Below are positions 55,072 to 64,000 of a stretch of 64,000 bases of DNA, one piece after another. Origin of the DNA: Mycoplasmataceae bacterium (GTDB lineage Bacteria > Bacillota_I > Bacilli_A > Mycoplasmatales > Mycoplasmoidaceae). Under the pieces are notes generated by a model, which saw only the letters and a list, made by a program, of their open reading frames with translations, searched no databases and was not told the DNA's origin. The stretch lies in assembly GCA_020024755.1 (NCBI GenBank), contig JAHHTH010000004.1, forward strand, positions 154,027 through 218,026, read 5' to 3'. How positions within the stretch are numbered: the first letter of the stretch is position 1; every line of letters begins with the position of its first letter. A program made the translations under genes and the position numbers.

Positions 55072-55108
55072 ATTCTAGAAAGTTGTTTTTCTAGAATATT
55101 CCATTATA
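55072..55108 (-). promoter_or_regulatory. Promoter and inverted-repeat operator of the QueD-like gene
   Basis: On the minus strand an extended -10 (TGCTATAAT; hexamer 55103-55108) is followed 5 bases later by a perfect inverted repeat, ATTCTAGAAA / TTTCTAGAAT (55072-55097), which would cover the transcription start. A repressor site is likely; the hairpin could also act in the 5' UTR. Confidence 0.65.
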
Positions 55109-55176
55109 GCACCAAAAATCTAAATTGTTTAATTATGTTATTAGTTATCATTGAACTACGATATTAGTTTATTTTG

Positions 55177-55770
55177 TTAACGAGTATATCCCATAATATT
55201 TACAATTTTATATACTTGATCTTCTACATTAAATATTTTTGCTAATCTAAATAACTCTTTAATATTCTTTTTAGGGTAGTTATTATAGTCTCCAATCGCT
55301 TTAAAATAGAATTCAGTATTCATTTTATTTTTTCTAATAAAATCAATTAAAACTCTTTCATAAGAATAACATCTAACAACTTCTCCATTAAATCCTTCTA
55401 CTTCAATCATTCCTTCATTTCATAGATCTGGTTTTATGTAGCTAATATTAAAATTATCCTTAGGATTAGGTTTGTACCCATAAGGAACAGTTACTTCGAT
55501 TTTTGGAGGAATGAATTCAGTAGTAGATAATAGTGATAGAGCAGTGAAACCTGAGAATACGATATTCTTTCTTTTCAAATTAAACTTATGAAGTTCATCA
55601 CATATTACATTACAGCTTTTAGCATAAAACCCTTTTTCAAGCTTAAATAGTTGGCCACTTTTAACCATCCTAGAGATGATAATACTAGGGATTTTATTCT
55701 TTTTAATAAAATCACTATCAATGTATTCTTTATTTTCTAGTTCTTTAAGAATAATGTCTGAGTATGTCAT
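55177..55770 (-). CDS. AbiEi-like winged-helix regulator (orphan antitoxin-type)
   Basis: The product is 197 residues. DIILKELENKEYIDSDFIKK, SIIISRMVKSGQLFKLEKGF and YAKSC build the N-terminal winged helix followed by the G-x-Y-x motif of AbiEi-type antitoxins; SGFTALSLLSTTEF and VTVPYGYKP match the second domain. In AbiE systems AbiEi represses its operon and counters the AbiEii nucleotidyltransferase toxin. No AbiEii gene is adjacent, so this is an orphan. The ATG at 55770 follows AAAGGA. Confidence 0.7.
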
Positions 55771-55806
55771 ATTTTTCCTTTGTTGCAAATTTACTTATAT
55801 TATAGA

Positions 55807-55820
55807 TATACTTGAGTATA
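55807..55820. promoter_or_regulatory. Palindrome upstream of the AbiEi-like gene
   Basis: TATACTTGAGTATA is an inverted repeat 37 bases before the gene, flanked by TTGCAA sequences on both sides. AbiEi proteins are known to bind inverted repeats in their own promoter. Confidence 0.5.
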
Positions 55821-55837
55821 ATTGCAACATTATAAAT

Positions 55838-55866
55838 AAAAATGCTAGAAAATGTCCTAGCACATT
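55838..55866 (-). terminator. Terminator of the pflA operon
   Basis: GCTAG / CTAGC arms with flanking pairing (AAATG / CATTT) are followed on the minus strand by a T-rich run, directly after pflA. Confidence 0.6.
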
Positions 55867-55869
55867 TGA

Positions 55870-56625
55870 TTATTTAGATTTACTCATTCCTTGTTTGATG
55901 TATTGCATTGCCTTTACAACATCATCTTTATTAGCTGGTCTGATATCAGCTAATCTATATTTCATTCCTAGTGATTCATATTTTGGAACTGCCATATTGT
56001 GATATGGTAAGATTTCAAATTTATCCATATATTTCAATTTGCTAATGAACTCACCTAATTTAGTTAGTGATTGCTCATCATCAGTGATAGTAGGAACTAA
56101 TACATGTCTTATTCAATAATGTTTGTGCATTGATTCAAGTAATTCAATAAACCCAGGCGAGTTCACATCTACACCTGTAATGTATTTGCATTTTTCTGGA
56201 TCGATTGATTTGATGTCAATTAATCACAAGTCTACTAATTCAATTAACTGTTTGTGTTTTTGGGTATTTTCTTTTGATTTATCTCAATAGAAGCATGATG
56301 TATCTATAGTTAAGTGGATTCCACGTTTTTTACATTCCTTTGCAAGTGCAATAAGGAAGTCTACATGATAAGTGGGTTCACCGCCTGATACAGTGATCCC
56401 ACCATCATTACTATAATAAGATTTGTTATTTAGATATTCATCTATGATTTGCTTGATTGAAATTTCTCAAGCATCTTGGTTTTGAAAACCTCAGGATTCT
56501 GGGTTGTGGCAGTAAAGACATCTCATTGGACATCCTTGAAGGAATACAACCAATCTTATTCCAGGACCATCCACAGCTCCAAATGATTCCGTTTTAAAAC
56601 ATAGAGAATTTTTGCTATTAGACAT
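55870..56625 (-). CDS. pflA: Pyruvate formate-lyase activating enzyme (PflA)
   Basis: The product is 251 residues, typical. GAVDGPGIRLVVFLQGC precedes CPMRCLYCHNPES, the C-x-x-x-C-x-x-C iron-sulfur motif of glycyl-radical activases; GGITVSGGEPTYH is the S-adenosylmethionine motif and ADIRPANKDDV the C-terminus. It places the glycyl radical on pyruvate formate-lyase or on GrcA. It follows grcA by 12 bases. No pflB gene lies in the window. Confidence 0.95.
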
Positions 56626-56637
56626 ATAGCAGATTTA

Positions 56638-56898
56638 TTACATTGATTGGTGGAATGTTCTGCTAATTACATCATCTTGTTGTTCTTTAGTTAATTTAAC
56701 GAAATTAACTGCATAACCAGATACTCTCACAGTTAATTGAGGGTAGTTTTCTGGGTGTTTTTGTGCATCAATTAAAGTTTCACGGTTGAAAACATTTACG
56801 TTTAGGTGTTGAGCACCTCTACCAAAGTATCCATCCATTAAACCAACTAATTTCTTAGTTTGTTCTGCACTTGGAATTTCTTTACATTTTGTAGACAT
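56638..56898 (-). CDS. grcA: Autonomous glycyl radical cofactor (GrcA-like)
   Basis: The product is 86 residues. It equals the C-terminus of pyruvate formate-lyase: NVNVFNRETLIDAQKHPENY, then LTVRVSGYAVNFVKLTKEQQ, with the radical Gly in RVSGYAV. GrcA (YfiD) of E. coli is about 127 residues and replaces a damaged radical domain of PFL; this copy is shorter at the N-terminus but keeps the whole radical loop. Shine-Dalgarno AAGGAG precedes the ATG. It leads an operon with pflA. Confidence 0.9.
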   Translation of the reverse strand: MSTKCKEIPSAEQTKKLVGLMDGYFGRGAQHLNVNVFNRETLIDAQKHPENYPQLTVRVSGYAVNFVKLTKEQQDDVISRTFHQSM

Positions 56899-57145
56899 AA
56901 TAAGTTTCTCCTTCTACAACATAATTATATACTTTATTTTTCAAGTAGAATGGAAATAAAGTATTTTCTTGTAAATCAATCAAATAATTTATAAGATAGC
57001 ATAATTGCACTTGCTTTAATATATAATATAAATGGTTTAAAGTTGCCCATATTAAAGCATTATAGCTATTAAATGAATTTAGAATAATAACTTATATTAT
57101 CTATTGAACAGCTAATTAGTTGTAAGCAAAATAAAAAACTTATTG

Positions 57146-57838
57146 ATGAAAATGAAACAATTTGTAGATTTACATTTACATTCTTTTCAATCTAGACGTA
57201 ATCATGACGTAATCCAATGAACAGATGAATTATCTACTCTTATTAAACTAAGAGATAATGGTATTAAGGTTTATGCAATTACTGATCATGATACATTTAG
57301 TTCTAGTTTGTATAAAAAGAATAAACAAACCATAGAGTCACATAAATTTGATATCACAATATTTCCTGGCGTTGAAATTACGATGAAACGTAAAAATGAA
57401 AGCAAGGGTCATGTGTTATTTATTTTTGACAACAGTATTTCTGATACACAAGCTAAACAATTAGAACAAGTTGTATTTAGAAATGCACATAGTTATGGAA
57501 CTAATTTAAATACATTCATTGAAAATGTAAATAAGTTAGGAATTGATTATATGATGATTCCTCATGTAGGTAAATGTGATCATGTTATCTTTGAAGATAT
57601 GGAATCATGTATAGATATGGTTTATTATGTTGAATCACCAAATAATAAACCAGAATTATTAAAATTCAATTCATACATTGATGAACCAAAAAAGAACATT
57701 ATGTTTAGTGATACACATAATTGAGATAACTACAAAGGAAGCAAGGTGTTTTTAGACTCTGATGAAATAAGTCTAAACAGTTTAAAACAAAACTTAAAGA
57801 TGGAAGGAGAAGTTAATGGACAAGGCCAAGATAATTAG
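57146..57838 (+). CDS. PHP-domain protein (phosphoesterase fold)
   Basis: The product is 230 residues. DLHLHSFQSRRNHD, YAITDHDTFSS, FPGVEITMK, GHVLFIF, MMIPHVGKC and MFSDTHNW give the His/Asp metal ligands of the PHP fold in order. Relatives are histidinol-phosphatase-like esterases and the PHP part of large PHP-ATPase fusion proteins. The next gene (SMC-like ATPase) overlaps its end by 23 bases, so the two resemble a split version of such fusions. The ATG 57146 or 57152 (MKQF) can start the gene; no clear Shine-Dalgarno. Confidence 0.8.
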
Positions 57839-59405
57839 CAAGTTAGTTCTTATTGATGAATTGAATCAAAAAGAAATAGAACTTAATTTTAAAGAAGGTA
57901 TGAATATTATCATTGGATCAAAAGGTGGTGGTAAGTCTACACTTTTATCAATCTTACATTTAATGCATAATAGACACAAGATAGATAAAAGAATAACAGA
58001 CACACTAAGAGATTATCGATTAAAGATAGCTTATCTTGAATATTCAAATCATGAAAGAACTACATTTGAATTACTAGAAAATACAGGTATAGATAATTCA
58101 GATGATATTATTAAACAAGATGACAAAATTAAAACTGCATTAAGTGATATTAATGAAGTTAAAAAAGATAGCGAAGAATTTGTTAATGAATTAATAAATA
58201 CAAATGCACAATATTTCATTATGTTGATTTCTAAATATCAAAATACTTTTAAAGAAATTTCAACTATTAGAAATAAATATACATTAAATTGAAACTTATT
58301 AGCTCACTTCAAAACTGAAGATGAAAAGTTAACAGATTACAAACACAAATTATTTGATACATATAGTGAAAAAGATTTTGATAGCACTGATTTAGATTTA
58401 TATGTTTTATTAGATACATATGCAGAAAGATTACAAGAATATAAGCCAGATATGTATGCAACTTATAAAGATACATTAAATGAAATGTTATCAACTCACC
58501 AACATGATAATTACAATAAATATTCTGAGTACAAATTAAATAATATTTATGGTGACGTATTAGAACAAGAAAGAAAGCAATTGAAGCAATCTAATAATAT
58601 GAGTGTAAGTGTTACTTCATTTAAGAAGGATGCAAAAGCTTTATTTGAAAATGTAGCGGTTCAATTGGCTAGAAATAACTTACTATTTCAAGAGTTATGT
58701 TCACCATCGCTTTCAATTGAATTTAATGGGAAGAAGAAAACACATTATGGTATGGAACTTACAATATCAAGTGAAGTATTTCTAAATGAACTAGAAGCTG
58801 ATCAAGATGTTGATGATTCTTGAGTATTTACAATCTTAGATACTATTCTATATAAACCTAAGAAGAAGTTAGTAGAATGAAGTAATTGAGTATTATGATC
58901 TTATACTAGTCAATCACCAGTTAAGAAAGATGATATTACCGCAACATTAAATAAGAATTTAGGTAATAAAATTAGAGAACACATTAAGTTATTAGCAGAT
59001 GGTAAAGATTACAATACAATGTCACTAGGAACTAGAACTAGTTTTGGTATAAAACAAAAGATTAAGAAGTTTAAAGATCCAATACTATTCTTAGATCAAC
59101 CAGAAGATAATTTGGACAACTTTACTATCTTCAATGAACTAATTAAAATCTTTGATGATAAAAAACAATTCTTTATGGTGACACACAATTCTAATTTTGG
59201 AACTTTAACAAATCCACAAACAATTACTACATGTTCGTTAAATAAAGATGATGCATCTAAATCATATCAACAAGAATTAAATATTTTAAGTGAGATGCAA
59301 ATTCCATCAGAGGATGGTATTACAGATAGCCCAGTAAGACATTATCTTGAAGGTGGTAATGAATCACTAAAACAAAGATATGAAAAATTAAGTAAAGGAG
59401 AATAA
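57816..59405 (+). CDS. SMC/Rad50-like ATPase partner of the PHP protein
   Basis: The product is 529 residues with five TGA-Trp codons. GMNIIIGSKGGGKSTLLSIL is Walker A near the N-terminus. A long helical middle follows (residues ~85-330). TMSLGTRTSFGIK is the signature-like block, PILFLDQPEDNLDNFTIF is Walker B with the D-loop, and FMVTHNSNFG the switch. This is the arrangement seen in RecF/SMC-type anti-phage ATPases paired with PHP domains. A Shine-Dalgarno (AAGGAGAAG) lies within the PHP gene. The third gene starts 1 base after its stop. Confidence 0.85.
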
Positions 59406-59406
59406 T

Positions 59407-59754
59407 ATGAACTTAACATTTACAGCAATTAAAGAACAAAATAAAATTGAAGTTACTTTTGATAAAGAAAAACTTTCATTTAGTTTAGATGACAAAAATA
59501 ACGTAAGTAATGATTTGATAGTAAAGATGCTTACAAATATAGCTAAAGAAATTAGTGCAGGTAATTTCGATAAAACAAAAAATATCGAAACATTAGATTC
59601 AGAACAATTAGGTGATCTTAAAGGATTATATGAATTTATCTATTCACTATACATTAGCTTTATTGATAAATTTAATGATGAATCTATTAATTACCAAAAT
59701 GAAATTGATGAAATGATTGCCAAAAAACAATCTGGATTAAAAAGAGAATTCTAA
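59407..59754 (+). CDS. Small acidic protein in the PHP-ATPase operon
   Basis: The product is 115 residues, acidic and mixed helical, with no motif I recognise. It starts 1 base after the ATPase stop, with AAGGAG before the ATG, and is followed by a terminator, so it belongs to the three-gene operon. It may be a regulator or an inhibitor of the ATPase or PHP enzyme. That role is inference. Confidence 0.65.
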   Translation: MNLTFTAIKEQNKIEVTFDKEKLSFSLDDKNNVSNDLIVKMLTNIAKEISAGNFDKTKNIETLDSEQLGDLKGLYEFIYSLYISFIDKFNDESINYQNEIDEMIAKKQSGLKREF

Positions 59755-59761
59755 ATAGATT

Positions 59762-59799
59762 AAAAATCCTATCTCACAATTAAGTGAAATAGGATTTTT
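59762..59799. terminator. Bidirectional terminator
   Basis: AAAAATCCTAT / ATAGGATTTTT forms an 11-bp perfect stem with T and A tails between the convergent PHP operon and the surface-protein gene. Confidence 0.85.
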
Positions 59800-59814
59800 A
59801 AATATATTTAATAA

Positions 59815-60186
59815 TTATCTTAATTCTTCTAATCTATCTAGTTCTTCTTGTTTTCTTTTAATTCTTGGTTTTAATGCATAGAATCAAATGATTTCATAGA
59901 TTAATAGTACAACAGGAACTGCTACACCAAAACTAATTAGTAAACCAAATGTTAAGTCATCAAGATTGTCGTTTTTATTTGCGATTGTTGGCTCTTCATT
60001 TTGTTGTTCAGGTGCTTTATCAGCTGGAGTACTAGGTGTGCTACTGTCAGCAACTGCATCAGCTTGTTTAACAACTTGTGTTGTTTCTTTTGTTTGTTGC
60101 ATAGATGCATTTACCACTATTGGAGTAGCTGCACATAAAACAACTGAAGGGATAATTAAACCCATTAATAGTTTTTTGTTTTTCAT
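59815..60186 (-). CDS. Membrane-anchored surface protein
   Basis: The product is 123 residues. A signal sequence (LLMGLIIPSVVLCAATPIVVNA) is followed by a Thr/Pro/Glu-rich exposed stretch (residues ~28-75) and a C-terminal membrane helix (FGLLISFGVAVPVVLLIYEI) with a basic tail. The layout suits a small cell-surface protein with its middle outside. AAGGAG precedes the ATG. Function unknown. Confidence 0.7.
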
Positions 60187-60414
60187 TTTTTACTCCTTAA
60201 ACATACAAATAAACAATAATACAATTCTATCACTTTCATATTTTTAAGACCAAAAATAATCGGTAATTATCTAATCTGCTATCTTTTTGTGAGTAAACTA
60301 TCAATATATTAATATAGATATGCGTAAGTGTTATTCAAATATATCCTAAAATATGTTTTATTCTAATTGTTATTAAATTTAAGTTATAATAACATAGTAC
60401 ATTAGGAGATAAAG

Positions 60415-60636
60415 ATGACAAAAGCTGAAACTATCATTCTTGAAGTTGCAAAAAGCAATAACATTAAATTAGATCTTAATAAAAAAGATGTAGATATGAA
60501 AACTTTTGGTATAGATTCTTTAGCTGCTATGAATCTAATTATGCAAGTTGAAGAAAAGATTGGCTTTCAATTAGATGATGACAAATTAATGCAAATTAAA
60601 ACTCTATCAGATTTAATTAATGCATTTAATAAATAA
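60415..60636 (+). CDS. acpP: Acyl carrier protein
   Basis: The product is 73 residues. FGIDSLAAMNLIM holds the D-S-L motif whose Ser carries phosphopantetheine, and IGFQLDDDKLMQIKTLSDL matches helix III. AGGAGAT precedes the ATG. ACPs in mollicutes serve lipid or acyl transfer; coaX upstream supplies the cofactor pathway. It is followed by tRNA-Trp. Confidence 0.9.
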   Translation: MTKAETIILEVAKSNNIKLDLNKKDVDMKTFGIDSLAAMNLIMQVEEKIGFQLDDDKLMQIKTLSDLINAFNK

Positions 60637-60648
60637 TGCTTAAGCTAT

Positions 60649-60723
60649 AGGGGTATAGTTCAATGGTAGAACTACGGACTTCAAATCCGTGTGTTGTGGG
60701 TTCGAGTCCTGCTACCCCTGCCA
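60649..60723 (+). tRNA. trnW(UCA): tRNA-Trp (anticodon TCA), reads UGA
   Basis: Acceptor arms AGGGGTA / TACCCCT pair fully; the anticodon stem ACGGA / TCCGT closes the loop CTTCAAA, giving anticodon TCA. The T arm is TGTGGGTTCGAGTCCTGC-like with GGTTCGA, and CCA is encoded. Anticodon UCA decodes UGA (and UGG by wobble) as tryptophan, which explains the many in-frame TGA codons. Confidence 0.95.
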
Positions 60724-60731
60724 TAAAAAAT

Positions 60732-60757
60732 AAATCCATGGGTAACCATGGATTTTC
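60732..60757. terminator. Terminator after tRNA-Trp
   Basis: AAATCCATGG / CCATGGATTT forms a perfect 10-bp stem with a 4-base loop and a T tail; it also lies after the convergent ktrA gene. Confidence 0.85.
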
Positions 60758-60763
60758 TATTTA

Positions 60764-61576
60764 TTATTTAGTTGTTTTCTTTTTAGATTTAGATTCTTTC
60801 TTTTCTCTTAAACCCTTCATTCATTCTTGTGCAGTTGAATAATTCTTTTTTGCAGCAGCTGTAACAGGAGCAGCTTCTATTTGAGTTTGTTTTTTCTTGA
60901 AACCAAAATGCTTTTGTTCTTCTAGGAATGTTTTTCTAACTCATTTGATTTTTTCATTAGATGTTATTACAAAGATTGTATCCATTTTTTTAAGAGGTAC
61001 ATCAACTGGGTTCATATTTAAAATTGAGTTCACTTCATTTTTTAAAACTGCAAAGATACGGAAATCATCTTTATTTAATTCAGTTGTTGTTTGTCCATTA
61101 ATATTTGAGTTAGTAATCTTTAATCTAATAATTGATGTAGTAACACCTTTTCTAATAACATCAATATCTGTGTTAGTGATTTTTTGTGCTGTTGATTGAG
61201 CAGCTTCTTCTTCTGGGAAGATTACATCATTAATACCAATTGATTTAAGCACTCTCATGTGAGTTTTGTTTGATGCTTTAGCTGTAATATTCTTAACACC
61301 AATATCTTTTAAATTTACACAAGTAAGAATTGAATCTTCAATTTTAGAGATTGCTACAACAACATAGTCAGCATTTGCTACACCAGTTGATTTTAGAACT
61401 TCTAGATTTGTAGAGTTTAAGATCATTTCATTTCCAAAGTTATTTGCACTAGAGAATGTTGAAACAATATTCTTGTCAATATCTGATACTGTTACATCAT
61501 ATCCGCTATCTCTTAAAATAACTGCTAATCTTTGACCAAATCTACCTAGTCCGATAATAAATACATTTTTTTTCAT
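60764..61576 (-). CDS. ktrA: Potassium uptake regulatory subunit (KtrA)
   Basis: The product is 270 residues. FIIGLGRFGQRLAVIL is the RCK Rossmann nucleotide site; VTVSDIDKN, VVVAISKIEDSILTCVNLK and a C-terminal RCK_C domain follow. A lysine-rich tail of ~60 residues extends beyond the usual KtrA length (~220). KtrA binds ATP/ADP and c-di-AMP-type signals and gates the KtrB channel encoded divergently. No Shine-Dalgarno is obvious. Confidence 0.9.
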
Positions 61577-61624
61577 AGTAAAATTATTATACTAATATTT
61601 GTTATAATTTGTAAATAGTATAAT

Positions 61625-63394
61625 ATGAAAAAAAATACACACAAGAAAAACAATTTTATAAACAAGTGTAAAAAAGCTTTTACATGAAACAATATTAAGC
61701 CAATCCTTCTTGGTAAGTCAACTGGTAGAAGAATGTTTAGACTATACTTCTTACTAATTATTATTTTTTCTATATTATTATATTTACCTATTTCTTTCCA
61801 ACCATTCCATGATTATGGATATGGGGCAAGATTCAATTATGTAGACAATAAATATGTAATGACTCCTGATTATATTAATTTACTTGGCTACAAAGCTCAA
61901 GATCAAGAGATAACCTTTTCATTTATAGATTCATTATTCTTATCATTTAGTGCATTTAGTGATACAGGTTTAACAACAGTTCAACTATATAATACTTTTT
62001 CGACGTTTGGTAAGCTGATAATAATGCTTGAAGTTGAAGTAGGTGGTTTTGGTGTAATGTTCTTCATCTTCTGCTTCTGAAAAATATTTAAGCATTCAGA
62101 TAAATTAACAGTAAACCAACAACTGATGGCACAATGTGAAAAAGGTAATACTAAAATTGGTAATACTGAAAAGATGTTATTCCATACAGTAATAGTGATT
62201 ATCATCATCCAATTTATCTTTGGATTATTTTACTCATTATGATTTATGTATGTACCAGCACATGAATTAAGACCAAAGATTACAACAAACACAGTAGCTA
62301 ATATATATGAAGATAACCCACTAGTATATTCACACTTGTACCACAATGCAGGTTTTGCTTTCTTTGCGGGATTCTTCCATTCAGTTACTGCTATCAATAA
62401 TGCAGGATTTGATATTATTGGTAGTACATCTCTAACCCCATATAGTCAAGGTATTCATACATTATTCTTGCTTATTACAATCTTCGAATTTGTTATTGGT
62501 GGAATTGGGTTCCCAGTTATATTTGACTTTATGGCTAAATTTAAAGTCATCAAAGGAAAAGAATTTGTACAAGACCCAGAGACTAAAAAAGTAAAGAGAG
62601 TTTATACAGTAAGAGTTACATATGATAAAAACTATCGTATTTCATTAATGTCTAAGGTAGCACTATTAGGTTATGGTGTAGTAACTATAATTGGAATCAG
62701 TTTTATGTTCTTGTTTGAATACACTACAATTGGTGGCGAACAATATCTTTATAAAAACACAGCTGAAATGTTTGGACCTAATGGAGAAATGCTAACAGAT
62801 TATAATATGGCAATGAATATGATATTCCAAGCTATGACTACAAGATCGGCTGGATATTATACATTTGATAACCAACTATTATCACCAGTTTCAAAATGAT
62901 TGAATATTGGTTTAATGTTCATTGGTGGTTCTCCATCATCAACAGCAGGTGGTATCCGTGTAACTACATTTATGATTATGTTTATTGCACTATGACATAA
63001 GATTAAAGGATCTAATTCAGCATCTATCTTTAAGAGAAGAATTCTAAATGATGATATTATCAATTCATTCCTAGTATTATTGTCATCATTAATATTATTA
63101 GCTATTGGTGGTGCAGTACTATTAAATAATATAGAAGATATTACAGATCACTTATCTACAAAAGTACATCATACTGACTTTACTAATTCAATGTTTATGG
63201 TAGCTTCAGCATTTGGTACTACTGGATTAAGTGTAGTTGATCTATCACAACTTTCATGATATTCATTAGTATACTTAATGTTCATAATGTTTGTTGGACA
63301 ATGTGGTGTAAGTTCTACTATTCTTGCTTTTAGAAGAAACAAAATCAAAGAAAACATGTATTCTTATCTTCCAGAACCAATTAAGGTTGGGTAA
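61625..63394 (+). CDS. ktrB: Potassium uptake channel subunit (KtrB/TrkH)
   Basis: The product is 589 residues with TGA-Trp codons. The four pore-loop motifs each hold a filter Gly: SDTGLTT, NNAGFDI, TRSAGYY and GTTGLSV, as in KtrB/TrkH proteins. A basic N-terminal tail of ~45 residues precedes the first helix. TATAAT (61603-61608) lies 16 bases before the ATG. It is divergent from ktrA, and the two proteins form the Ktr complex in the membrane. Confidence 0.92.
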
Positions 63395-63619
63395 TATACT
63401 ATATTAATAAATAATAGATAAAACTCTCAAAAATAGCAAAAATGGCATTTTGATCAATCTTTTTTATAGTTTTCTATGGATTTATCCATAAAAATCACTA
63501 AAAACAGCTAAAAACCCACTAAAATATGCTTATTTTAATAAAATTTTGATTTTTTTTGAAATTTTATATATTTATAAATAAATATATAGAAAATTTTTTT
63601 GGTTTTTTGAAAAAAAAGA

Positions 63620-63648
63620 TTGCACAAATTTAAATAAATATGTATAAT
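63620..63648 (+). promoter_or_regulatory. rRNA operon promoter
   Basis: TTGCAC (63620-63625) and TATAAT (63643-63648) are separated by 17 bp, a near-consensus promoter. The region 63395-63619 before it is extremely AT-rich with no gene; the leader holds CTTTGAAAACT. Confidence 0.8.
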
Positions 63649-63727
63649 TCTATTGTTGTCTTTCGCAACTTTTTTAAAAAATGAAAGCAACAGATTGATC
63701 TTTGAAAACTAAATATAACCCGTCATT

Positions 63728-64000
63728 TTAAACGAGAGTTTGATCCTGGCTCAGGATTAACGCTGGCGGCATGCCTAATACATGCAAGTCGAACGGGGTG
63801 CTTGCACCCAGTGGCGAACGGGTGAGTAACACGTATCCAATCTACCCTTAAGTTGGGGATAACTGGTTGAAAAACTAGCTAATACCGAATGTGAATATCA
63901 TTATGGCATCAGAAGATATTTAAAGTTGCGTTTGCAACGCTTTTGGATGAGGGTGCGGCGTATCAGATAGTTGGTGAGGTAACGGCTCACCAAGTCAATG
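63728..64000 (+). rRNA. rrs: 16S ribosomal RNA, 5' part (cut by window end)
   Basis: AGAGTTTGATCCTGGCTCAG is the universal 5' motif; GCTGGCGGCATGCCTAATAC, ATGCAAGTCGAACGG and GCGAACGGGTGAGTAAC follow. The sequence continues past the window end. The short helix-6 region and overall pattern resemble mollicute 16S of the pneumoniae group. Confidence 0.97.

Overview
The window comes from a mollicute (mycoplasma-like bacterium). Base composition is very AT-rich. Nearly every long gene is interrupted by in-frame TGA codons at positions where tryptophan is expected, and a tRNA-Trp with anticodon TCA lies at 60649-60723. TGA was therefore read as Trp, and the gene limits below are built by joining segments across TGA. 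The window ends in the first ~270 bases of a 16S rRNA gene whose 5' part looks like the Malacoplasma/Ureaplasma (pneumoniae-group) branch. That placement is from memory, not from an alignment.

Layout. (1) 1-3.7 kb: the end of an RloB-like gene, a small HNH nuclease gene and two unrecognised genes. (2) 4-24.4 kb: a large surface-glycan locus. It holds an acyltransferase, a GT52-like sialyltransferase, a neuD-neuB-neuA-neuC sialic acid operon on the minus strand, a nucleotidyltransferase, a GT14-like transferase, a CDP-sugar operon (reductase/epimerase, rfbF, rfbG, rfbC-like), six GT4/GT2 glycosyltransferases and a Wzm/Wzt-type ABC exporter. Together these would make CMP-sialic acid and a CDP-6-deoxyhexose, assemble a glycan and export it. 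(3) 24.8-40.5 kb: an accessory, defence-like island. It holds three TIR-like (DUF1863/ThsB-type) genes with a small membrane protein, an HTH regulator plus OLD-family nuclease, a MATE transporter, an AbiL/RloAB-type operon with a linked HNH gene, a 44-residue peptide gene and three AAA/DUF4143 ATPases with repeat-rich control regions. (4) 40.5-45.3 kb: metabolism (alpha/beta hydrolase, cupin, MerR regulator, YfcC-type carrier, opine-dehydrogenase-like enzyme) with a MerR-type promoter. (5) 45.5-49 kb: a MORC-like GHKL ATPase plus Z1 ATPase pair. (6) 49.1-51 kb: a BspA-like leucine-rich-repeat lipoprotein with a G10 tract. (7) 51-57 kb: housekeeping genes (yvcK/glmR, galE, coaX, a QueD-like protein, an AbiEi-like regulator, pflA, grcA). 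(8) 57.1-59.8 kb: a PHP-domain/SMC-like ATPase operon. (9) 59.8-64 kb: a surface protein, acyl carrier protein, tRNA-Trp(UCA), ktrA/ktrB potassium uptake and the start of the rRNA operon.

The most notable points are as follows. RloB and HNH occur side by side twice, suggesting a third component of AbiL/RloAB systems. Three TIR-like genes occur without ThsA but with a membrane protein. The MORC-Z1 pair lacks methylase and nuclease partners. A complete sialic acid pathway occurs in a mollicute. Two simple-repeat tracts (TG8 and G10) sit inside surface genes. Many genes have a -10 hexamer only 6-10 bases before the ATG and no Shine-Dalgarno sequence, which predicts widespread leaderless mRNAs.
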